A stretch of 34,646 nucleotides of DNA from UBA7446 sp965656545 (lineage in GTDB: Bacteria; Bacteroidota; Bacteroidia; Flavobacteriales; Flavobacteriaceae), in assembly GCA_965656545.1 (NCBI GenBank), contig CBFHKZ010000009.1:1-34646 (forward strand), written 5' to 3'. Each line of letters begins with the position of its first letter. Within the stretch, counting starts at the first letter, position 1. Positions 1-7,155 of the stretch are shown here, in pieces. The notes beneath the pieces were generated by a model. The model made no database searches. It worked only from the letters and a program-made list of their open reading frames with translations, and was not told where the DNA came from. Made by a program: the position numbers and the translations under genes.

Positions 1-288
1 ATCCGCTCTATTATAATATGCTTCATTATTAGTAGGATTTAATCTAATTGAAGCGGTAAAGTCCAATACAGAGCCTTTGTAGTCTTTAAGGAAAAATTTT
101 ATTACAGCTCTGTTATAATAAGAGCCAGGAGCCATTGAATCCAACGCTATGGATTGGTTATAAGCTAATAAAGCCCCTTCATTATCTCCATTATTTTGTT
201 TTTCAAGAGCTAATAAAAAATAGTCACTACTAGATTGACTAAAACAAAGCATTGGAATTAGAAGAAGTAAAAACAGACCTTTTTTCAT
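1..288 (-). CDS. TPR-repeat exported protein, 3' end beyond window (partial)
   Basis: Reading from an ATG at 288 down to base 1 gives 96 codons with no stop, so the C-terminal part lies outside the window. Residues 1-18 form a signal peptide (MKK, a Leu-rich core, then CFSQ), typical of flavobacterial export. The rest reads as tetratricopeptide repeats: an ALEKQNNGDNEGALLAY unit, then AYYNRAV with DYKGSVLDF, an LNPTNNEAYYNRA turn and the start of a further repeat. TPR proteins act as protein-binding scaffolds, and no specific partner can be deduced. A cysteine (C15) occurs within the signal region but the context is not a clean lipobox, so a periplasmic protein is as likely as a lipoprotein. 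The TPR class is well supported; the function is unknown. Confidence 0.75.
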   Translation of the reverse strand, partial: MKKGLFLLLLIPMLCFSQSSSDYFLLALEKQNNGDNEGALLAYNQSIALDSMAPGSYYNRAVIKFFLKDYKGSVLDFTASIRLNPTNNEAYYNRAD

Positions 289-772
289 ATCATAAAGTTA
301 AGGAAATTGGATTGGGTGTTAGCTATATATATATTTTAATGTGATACAATTTTAAAAACTCCTTTTGAGTTAATGAAATTGGCTTTTTTAACCTACCACA
401 CAGGGGGTAACACACGTTTAAGTTGTAGGTGGGGAGCAGTTTTATAGGGATCATTCACATTTTTAAATACACAATTTTTAGATGAACGATCTGTTAAGAT
501 CTATTGATATTTTGGATGATAAGAATCTTATAGTTCTTATATACAACACTAGATAAACCCTTTGGATCCTTAGACATTTCAAAGATCTTACTATCTCTAA
601 TAAGAACATATGCTACCAAGTAAATAATGGGCATAGACAAAGAAAAAATACTAAGCGTCCATACAGATGGATAGAATAATAAATAAACTTCTAATGCTTT
701 TATAGACTTTAATAAAAATTCAATTCAGCAACGTGATTAGCTTCAAAAAAACTACTTGAAATAGTGGTTAAG
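289..772. other. AT-rich stretch without a convincing gene
   Basis: This 484-base gap separates the TPR gene from the small winged-helix gene. No RNA gene or transposase was recognised. It contains one possible short minus-strand reading frame (listed separately) and a perfect 7-base inverted repeat ATAAGAA/TTCTTAT at 519-525 and 534-540. ACCTAC near 390 and GTAGGT near 435 could pair over a long loop, which is weak evidence. It may be decayed sequence at the edge of the defence block. Confidence 0.4.
494..634 (-). CDS. Possible 46-residue membrane peptide or gene remnant
   Basis: A short frame runs from an ATG at 634 to TAA at 494-496. The same frame stays open upstream to a TGA at 725-727, but has no ATG further up. 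Translation begins MPIIYLVAYVLIRDSKIF, one hydrophobic segment followed by a polar tail ending NINRS. The upstream open part is also hydrophobic and protein-like (YLLFYPSVW). No start signal, promoter or family match is evident. It could be a true small membrane protein, but the 3' remnant of a larger decayed gene is equally likely. Confidence 0.2.
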   Translation of the reverse strand: MPIIYLVAYVLIRDSKIFEMSKDPKGLSSVVYKNYKILIIQNINRS

Positions 773-1273
773 TTAAATATCATTAAACAAACTGGATAAA
801 TATTTCTCAAAATAACGTCCTCTTTTAATGATATGGGGGTTAACAACATAAACCCTGGATTTAAATTCGGACCTTGTTATCTTACCATAATATAACAAAC
901 CAGAATTAACTAGAACATTAAGTTTTTTCTTTGTTGCTTGTTCAGAGTTATTAATTAGCTGCCCTATTTTTTTTGCTGTTAAAGGCTCTTCATTTTCATC
1001 AAGGCAAATATTACAGCCCATTTTTAAATTATTAGAGATGGTAATCAATAATGCTAGGTGAACTTGTTTTATTTCAAAGGAAAGAAGTTTAAATAGCTTT
1101 GTGGTGTCAAGAACAAAAAAACTAGGATAATCAAATTCAAGCTTATTTGTGCCTTTTCTTTTAATCAATGTAGAGTTCCTAACTTCATAAGTTTTCAATG
1201 TTTTTGTGTCAGCAATTTCACCACCACTAATGTGTATTATTTCATCTTTATATCTTTCAGTAATTTTAGCCAT
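773..1273 (-). CDS. Winged-helix protein, RepL-like C-terminal region
   Basis: The ATG at 1273 (MAKITERYKDE, 166 residues) is chosen over an ATG ten codons upstream, because the upstream peptide is a hydrophobic stretch unlike the rest of the protein. The C-terminal half reads as a winged helix: a TAKKIGQLINNSEQATKKKL helix-turn-helix, a LVNSGLLYYGK wing, and a VYVVNPHIIKRG ending that resembles plasmid RepL and related wHTH proteins. A TATATTTG box at 1335-1342 on this strand suggests its own promoter in the gap after the restriction subunit. It could be a regulator of the adjoining defence operon, or a leftover replication protein from a mobile element. The fold is moderately supported and the role is inferred. 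Confidence 0.55.
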   Translation of the reverse strand: MAKITERYKDEIIHISGGEIADTKTLKTYEVRNSTLIKRKGTNKLEFDYPSFFVLDTTKLFKLLSFEIKQVHLALLITISNNLKMGCNICLDENEEPLTAKKIGQLINNSEQATKKKLNVLVNSGLLYYGKITRSEFKSRVYVVNPHIIKRGRYFEKYLSSLFNDI

Positions 1274-1334
1274 AATTAAGATTAAATGAATAAAAAAGAT
1301 CAAAAAATTATGTATTTTTGAATTATTTCATACA

Positions 1335-1342
1335 CAAATATA
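1335..1342 (-). promoter_or_regulatory. Putative -7 box for the winged-helix gene
   Basis: The minus strand reads TATATTTG, an exact match to the Bacteroidetes -7 consensus TAnnTTTG, about 60 bases upstream of the ATG at 1273. No clear -33 TTG is visible at the usual spacing, so this is tentative. Confidence 0.35.
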
Positions 1343-1399
1343 ATCATAATTCACTAAAAATCAGTATATTAAATATTTATCTTATTAAAATTTATAAAA

Positions 1400-4393
1400 T
1401 TAATACCATTTTATCTCATCTCCCTTAATTATATCATAATTAATTCCCAAAGATGAAAAGTGTTTTTTTGCAACTTTAACTTTATTTATTTCATGAACAA
1501 ATCTTAAATTTTCAATTTCTGAGGTCCCCTTTGTTTCTCTAACAAGCTGAACCTTTAGTCCATTTTTATCTTTTCTTATTACACCCCAATCCGGATTATA
1601 GTTTCCAATTATTCTTGGAAAATCTATTTTGTATTTTGATGGAAACTTGAAGAAGAATAGCACATTGTCATCAAATTCAAGTTTATTGGTTACAAACTTT
1701 TCTTCTACTTCAGAATCTTTTTGAGATTTATTATAAAGCCCATGTTTTTCTGAATTCACAATTTCAGTTTGAACATAATTAATCTCTCTTGGAAAAAGCT
1801 CTTCAATCTCATGGTGCATTATTTCTGCAGATGGTTCAAATTCTATGTTTTCAGCAATATGAATTGCCAAAGCATTTTTTGTTATTTCAATTAGTTTATT
1901 TGTAAAGCCTTCTGGATTCCTAAATACTTTTCCTACTTCGTCATGAGGGACTGCTTTGAGAATTTTAAAACAAGTCTCTTTTGTTAAAGAGGTTGCTTGT
2001 TCAAGCTTATCTATGATGTTGAAAACTGGAAAACTCTTTAAATCAATTTGGGAGTCTTTTGATTTAATATCCTTATTGTCTGTTACAGTATAAACTTCAG
2101 ATTTAAACTTTGAAACTTTAAATCCATTTTTGAACTCAACATCAGGGTTAGATTTATTTGGCTCAATACTGTTAACCTTAAACCCTCTCAGTTTAGGTTC
2201 ACTCAATAAACGTTCTAAATCATCTCCTTCAGAAACTTGAACACCCCCATCAAATAGGGAGCCTCCCAAATTATTTCTATTTCCCCTAGTGTCTTCTTTA
2301 ACTATATTTATTAAAGCTGAGTTATTATCAGCAAACGAGAGGATATTAAATGTAAAAGTTGTGATGACAAAATTACCTTTACTAATTACTAACTTAGGTA
2401 CAGGAAAAGTGTTATTTTTCTTGTCTATAAATTTCTCTTTAATTTCCTCTAAAAGTTTTTCTCCATCCACATTGATAGTAAAATTTGACTTTTTAGTCAG
2501 TTTACTCCAGAAGTCTTTGAAGTCTTCACTATTGTAAAATTTGTCCTGTCTGGTTGCAGGAGCTCTTTTTGGTTTTGGTTTTGGTGGTGCCTCGCCTTCA
2601 CTTTCAACATATTCTTGTTGGAGAGTGTTTGCAAAAGACTCATAGCTTTCATTAGCAACAACAGTCAAAATATTAACTTGATCATCATGTATTCTCTCCC
2701 CTTTTTGATCTACAGCTAATCTAAGTCCCCTTCCAATTTCTTGTCTCTTTTTATTAATTGAAACTGTTTGATTTAATGTACATATTTGAAATACATTTGG
2801 ATTATCCCAACCTTCTTTAAGAGCAGAGTGTGCAAAAATGAAGCAAACATCATTTTCCAAAGAGAGGAGCTCTTCTTTATTTTTCATGATCAATTCAAAT
2901 TGCTCTTTTTGTGCCTTTCTTTGATCATTATTTTTGGCTTCATCTTCATCAAGAAAAAGAGTTTGTCCGCTTTTTCTATAACTAGCAAAATATGATGCTT
3001 GTACCTGATCTGGTGTTTTATCTTTGAATAAATCTAGTCTGTCACGGTGTATTTTAAACTCTTCTTCAAATATCTTTTTTATGATTCCTTTATTTTCTCC
3101 GTCACCAAGAAAGTTAGCAACCTTATCAATAAAGAAAAGGGAAACCACCTTAATGCCTTGTTCAAATACTTTTTTTTGATGGGTTATGTGCTGTGCTATT
3201 GTCTCTTTTATTTGATGTCTGAAAATTTCAGGCCTGGAAATTCCATCTCCACCATGAAGAGTGAGACGTGTTCCATCTTCAAAAGCTACAAAAGGACTGT
3301 CCTTTGAAGATCCTATATTTTCAACAACCAGTCCCTTGTGTAAGTCCAAATGAGTTTTTTCATAAAGATCTTGACCTGTTTTTAAAATAACTTCTTCAAT
3401 TTTTTGAATTCCATTTTTCTCAGTATAAGTTGCAATGGTGGCTTTGGCATTTCTCCCAGTACCACTTACTTTTTTAAGAGAAATAGGGATTTTTCCTCCC
3501 AACTCTCTTTGCTCAACCCCAACTACCTGAATTCGTTTAACCAGTGACCTTCTAAATGCTTCTACTGGGGTTAATCTATATACAAGATTTGGTGTCTCCT
3601 TATGAGTTGCTGAATATCTTAAAGAGAATAGTGGTTTGAGAGTTCTGATGGCTTCTTGTGACTTAGAAGAACTCATGTTTTGAGGCTCATCTAGAATTAC
3701 AATTGGCCTTGTTTTTTGAATATACTCATAGGGCAGAAACTCACCAGGCAATTTATCTGTGGGTTTATAAAAATTATTTGAAACAGAGTTAAATGAAGCT
3801 AAAGTCATAAGCATGATCTCAACATTTTTTGCAGTTGCAAATGTTTTTACCTCTTGAATTCTGCTGCTATCATAAGGTCTCAAAGCAAAAAAGTCATTGC
3901 CATAAATTGTTTTAAAATGATCTTGAGTCATATTCCAACTCTTTTTCACACCCTCAAAAATTGCAACTGAAGGGACCACAATCACAAACTTGCTAAACCC
4001 ATATTTTTGGTTCAACTCATAAATAGTCCTTAAATAGACATAGGTTTTCCCAGTGCCTGTTTCCATTTCTACAGAAAAGCTTGGGTATTCATGAAAATCA
4101 TTACTTACTCCATCCAGTAATAAACCTCTTTCTTTCTCAAGTGAATTGCTTACTCCAATTTTCATTGTAGGAGTGTCTCTTGCATCCATTTGAATATCAA
4201 ATTCTTCTTGTATAAACTGAAGATTATCTAAAAGGAAATCATCTTCTAAATCTTCATCTTCATGAAGGTTAGGAGTAATTTCACTACCCATTGAAAACTT
4301 TACATGATATTCTCCAATACCATCAAATATATCCACCACATTTTTAATGGCTTCTTTTTGAAAATCTTGATTTGGATTGAACTTGATTTTCAT
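1400..4393 (-). CDS. res: Type III restriction enzyme, Res subunit (helicase-endonuclease)
   Basis: A 997-residue SF2 helicase-nuclease of normal length for type III Res subunits. Together with Mod it translocates along DNA using ATP and cuts unmodified DNA near the recognition site. Visible motifs: Walker A METGTGKT (110-117), DEPQ box (235-238), SATH (261-264), motif VI QEIGRGLRL (551-559), and a C-terminal PD-(D/E)xK nuclease with PD at 934-935 and ETK at 953-955. All key residues are present, so the protein is probably active. It starts 2 bases after the mod stop codon, consistent with translation from the same mRNA. Codons are strongly AT-rich compared with the core genes further right. 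Confidence 0.93.
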   Translation of the reverse strand: MKIKFNPNQDFQKEAIKNVVDIFDGIGEYHVKFSMGSEITPNLHEDEDLEDDFLLDNLQFIQEEFDIQMDARDTPTMKIGVSNSLEKERGLLLDGVSNDFHEYPSFSVEMETGTGKTYVYLRTIYELNQKYGFSKFVIVVPSVAIFEGVKKSWNMTQDHFKTIYGNDFFALRPYDSSRIQEVKTFATAKNVEIMLMTLASFNSVSNNFYKPTDKLPGEFLPYEYIQKTRPIVILDEPQNMSSSKSQEAIRTLKPLFSLRYSATHKETPNLVYRLTPVEAFRRSLVKRIQVVGVEQRELGGKIPISLKKVSGTGRNAKATIATYTEKNGIQKIEEVILKTGQDLYEKTHLDLHKGLVVENIGSSKDSPFVAFEDGTRLTLHGGDGISRPEIFRHQIKETIAQHITHQKKVFEQGIKVVSLFFIDKVANFLGDGENKGIIKKIFEEEFKIHRDRLDLFKDKTPDQVQASYFASYRKSGQTLFLDEDEAKNNDQRKAQKEQFELIMKNKEELLSLENDVCFIFAHSALKEGWDNPNVFQICTLNQTVSINKKRQEIGRGLRLAVDQKGERIHDDQVNILTVVANESYESFANTLQQEYVESEGEAPPKPKPKRAPATRQDKFYNSEDFKDFWSKLTKKSNFTINVDGEKLLEEIKEKFIDKKNNTFPVPKLVISKGNFVITTFTFNILSFADNNSALINIVKEDTRGNRNNLGGSLFDGGVQVSEGDDLERLLSEPKLRGFKVNSIEPNKSNPDVEFKNGFKVSKFKSEVYTVTDNKDIKSKDSQIDLKSFPVFNIIDKLEQATSLTKETCFKILKAVPHDEVGKVFRNPEGFTNKLIEITKNALAIHIAENIEFEPSAEIMHHEIEELFPREINYVQTEIVNSEKHGLYNKSQKDSEVEEKFVTNKLEFDDNVLFFFKFPSKYKIDFPRIIGNYNPDWGVIRKDKNGLKVQLVRETKGTSEIENLRFVHEINKVKVAKKHFSSLGINYDIIKGDEIKWY

Positions 4394-4395
4394 GC

Positions 4396-6255
4396 CTAAA
4401 TTGTAAGGAGTTTACACTGATTGTCAATAGCTTGTTTCAAAGCATCATTGCTTTCAAAGGCTTTATCCAAACAAATAAAATGATCACTCCCTTGTAGTTG
4501 AAGTTGATCTAAATCTATATTTTTGAAGCTCTGGAGCATTGACACATAAAGCGTATATGGCACCCATTCATGAGTGATTTTAAAAACCCCAGAAATAGCT
4601 TCCTCTTGTTTAGCGGTTAAAGGAAAGCCCTCTTGTAAGATAACTTCAGTAATAAAATCTTGAGTTTGTGTTCCATCTAAAAGCGGGTTTTTAAACGCTA
4701 ATTCCAATTTACTGAACAGATCAGGAATTATACCATCTTGTTGTGGAATAAAGTCTTGCCATTTGTAAATGGTGCTTTTGTCTAGTTTGAAGACTTTAAA
4801 ACCCTTTGTCTTATCAATTGAACTAATAGCTCTTCTGACTCTTTCCTTCGTCAATTCAGAAATTAGTAAGGGCTTTTTTATTGACTCTAAAAAGTTTATA
4901 GCTTTCCTACTTATATCATCATTTGGTTTAATTTCCTCTGGAATTTGAACCCCAATGAATTTACAGTTTCTTGGGACACTAAAATTATCACTCAATAGTG
5001 CATGTAAACTGCTGCCTGAACCAGCAAAAAAATCCATAAATAATTCATCTTCTTTACCAAAACAAATATTTTGTAATGCACTCATCAATTTGGTTGGCTT
5101 AGGATTGTCAAAAACTTTTTTTCCTTCAAATAGCGTCTCTAATTCTGAAGATGCATCTTGGTTACTTCCAAATTTGTCAAAATTGAACCAGTTAATTGCA
5201 GTTTGTCCTTCAATCATAGCATCTTTTAGATATATTTTCGTTCTTGGGTAACCAGCTCCTCCATCTGTCCAATGAACTTTATTTTCTTCTAATAGTTTTT
5301 TAAATGTTGTTTCATTTCCATACCAAGTCTCATCATATTCAATTCCTGTAGGTGTTGTAATTTTATAGGTAGAACCACCTCTTCCTTGTGCTGCTTTCCA
5401 TGGATTAGTGCTCCATTTCCCATTAGGGTCATCATCAGGATTTGTATAGTCAGATATTCTTTTTTCACTTAAAGGCACACCATAAAAAGTTGATTTACTT
5501 TTTAAGTATTGTAAGTTTTTAGTAAAAACTAAAATATATTCTGAAACTTTACCTATCACTTTGGACTTATCATTTGGTTGATTATGTCTTCTTCTCCAAG
5601 TGATAAAATTTTCTGAATTTTCTTCTCCAAAAATTTCATTCATTAATAGTTTTAAATTTTCTATTTCGTAACTGTCAATGGAAACAAACATTAATCCATC
5701 CTCTTTAAGTAAATCTTTTGCTAACCTCAATCTTGGGTACATAAAAGACAGCCAGTTGGCATGATACTTACCAGATGATTTTGGGTTAGAAACCAAAAGC
5801 CCTTCATCACTTTTGTCTCCAGTCTTTCTTAAATAATCTTCCGTGCTGTCAGCAAAGGTGTCATTATAAATAAAGTCATTCCCTGTGTTATATGGTGGAT
5901 CTATGTATATCATTTTGATCTTGCCCATGTATGACTTTCTCAAAATCTTTAAAACCTCTAAATTTTCCCCTTCAATAAAAACATTTTCAGTGTTATCCTC
6001 ATTTACACCTTCACCAGGGCAAGGCTTTAAGGTGCCAGTAGGTGGTTTGGCTGCAATTTTTCTTGCATCTTGTTTGCCAACCCAGTTCAATCCAAAGTGT
6101 TCTTTTATATTATTATCTGTACTGTATTCACCTATAAGAGTCTTTAAGGTATCAACATTGAAAACTCCATCCTCCCATGCTTCTGGGAAAAGTTGTTTTA
6201 ACTCATTGAGTCTATCATCAGTAAAAGTGTATTGGGGTTTAAATTCTTCTGCCAT
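4396..6255 (-). CDS. mod: Type III DNA adenine methyltransferase, Mod subunit
   Basis: A 619-residue beta-class N6-adenine methyltransferase that recognises a short asymmetric site, methylates adenine to protect host DNA, and guides Res. The catalytic motif DPPYNTGN lies at 119-126 and the AdoMet-binding motif FFAGSG at 409-414; this order (catalytic first) defines the beta class. The region between roughly 220 and 390 is the likely target-recognition segment. The C-terminal 150 residues probably contact Res. It lies 12 bases after the nuclease stop codon and 2 bases before res. No simple-sequence repeat that might cause phase variation was seen at its 5' end. The target sequence cannot be deduced. 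Confidence 0.93.
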   Translation of the reverse strand: MAEEFKPQYTFTDDRLNELKQLFPEAWEDGVFNVDTLKTLIGEYSTDNNIKEHFGLNWVGKQDARKIAAKPPTGTLKPCPGEGVNEDNTENVFIEGENLEVLKILRKSYMGKIKMIYIDPPYNTGNDFIYNDTFADSTEDYLRKTGDKSDEGLLVSNPKSSGKYHANWLSFMYPRLRLAKDLLKEDGLMFVSIDSYEIENLKLLMNEIFGEENSENFITWRRRHNQPNDKSKVIGKVSEYILVFTKNLQYLKSKSTFYGVPLSEKRISDYTNPDDDPNGKWSTNPWKAAQGRGGSTYKITTPTGIEYDETWYGNETTFKKLLEENKVHWTDGGAGYPRTKIYLKDAMIEGQTAINWFNFDKFGSNQDASSELETLFEGKKVFDNPKPTKLMSALQNICFGKEDELFMDFFAGSGSSLHALLSDNFSVPRNCKFIGVQIPEEIKPNDDISRKAINFLESIKKPLLISELTKERVRRAISSIDKTKGFKVFKLDKSTIYKWQDFIPQQDGIIPDLFSKLELAFKNPLLDGTQTQDFITEVILQEGFPLTAKQEEAISGVFKITHEWVPYTLYVSMLQSFKNIDLDQLQLQGSDHFICLDKAFESNDALKQAIDNQCKLLTI

Positions 6256-6267
6256 ATATTTTAATAA

Positions 6268-7155
6268 TTAGATGTTATCATCAATATCTATTGGTCCACT
6301 AGAAAGAGCATTTGTATTTGTTGTGTTTTCAACCTCATCTGTATTTCCTAGATCACTAATGTACTCAGCAAATCCCCCGCTAAATGAATTAGTTACTTGT
6401 GCATATTCTCTATATGCATCACATGAGAATCTTGCATCACAGTTTCTACACACCCTTGTTGCAAATCTTTGTTTGGTTCCTTTAATTCTTTGTTGGAGCT
6501 GTTGAAGTGTTGGGGGCTCAAACTCTCTTTCTTCAATTTTGTCAACTACACATGCGAATTTATTGATGGTGTTTTCAACCTTTTTTTGTGAAAATGGAAT
6601 TGGAATCATTGGATCCCATTTTTTCATTTCCTTTGCCAACTTCAACTCATCATCTGCATCAATAGCTTTTTTTAAAGTTCTAGGAAATTGAGTTGCAATT
6701 ATAGCTGTACCATCAAGTTTTTCATTCCTCAAATTTTGCCATATATGTGTGTATACGTTTAGCTGATCTTCATAGTCTTCTTTGTTAGCATTCACAAAAT
6801 CTGCATCATGAGTTTTTATGTCATACATGGTTGTACTCTCATTTTCTCTAATGATGTCAACCACCCCCTCAATTGTAAATTTATTTCCGTGAGGTGAAAC
6901 TTGTTCTGGTAATGTGAGTTTTACTTCTGTCTCTGAAACTGTTTCAGCAACTTCTCTCATTTTCCTAAAGTACATGATGATTTGTAAAAGACCTGCTCTT
7001 TTCACTTCTGGAGACAAAGCATGTCCTCCCTCTAACCTCAGACGTTCATAGTTCGTGTAATATTGATTCTCAATCCACTCTTCCATTTCAATGATGTATT
7101 GCAGCTCTTTAAGTCTCTCTTTATCTTTCTTTATTAAACTGTCTTGTTCATTCAT
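6268..7155 (-). CDS. RecB/Cas4-like PD-(D/E)XK nuclease, catalytic half
   Basis: A 295-residue protein with the core of a RecB-family nuclease: D100 in GVVD, the D112-I-K114 catalytic pair, and a QLNVY motif (Q131, Y135). Near the C terminus are three cysteines, C236-x2-C239-x5-C245, the pattern of the iron-sulfur nucleases AddB, Dna2 and Cas4. The usual N-terminal part of this fold (first Cys and GxxxH motif) is missing here but present at the end of the upstream helicase protein. The ATG overlaps the helicase stop as ATGA, and a strong AAAGGAGGT site lies just upstream. The final 40 residues are acidic and low in complexity. It probably acts with the helicase as a DNA-degrading complex. Confidence 0.82.
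   Translation of the reverse strand: MNEQDSLIKKDKERLKELQYIIEMEEWIENQYYTNYERLRLEGGHALSPEVKRAGLLQIIMYFRKMREVAETVSETEVKLTLPEQVSPHGNKFTIEGVVDIIRENESTTMYDIKTHDADFVNANKEDYEDQLNVYTHIWQNLRNEKLDGTAIIATQFPRTLKKAIDADDELKLAKEMKKWDPMIPIPFSQKKVENTINKFACVVDKIEEREFEPPTLQQLQQRIKGTKQRFATRVCRNCDARFSCDAYREYAQVTNSFSGGFAEYISDLGNTDEVENTTNTNALSSGPIDIDDNI

Noticed and set aside
2289..3307. Three plus-strand open frames within the res gene
   Set aside because: They lie opposite a long gene with intact motifs, have biased hydrophobic composition and no start signals; they are shadows.
7152..7155. Helicase-nuclease split as a simple sequencing frameshift
   Set aside because: Not excluded, but the second gene has its own ATG, ideal ribosome site and ATGA overlap, which argues for real separate translation. 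Kept as a finding.
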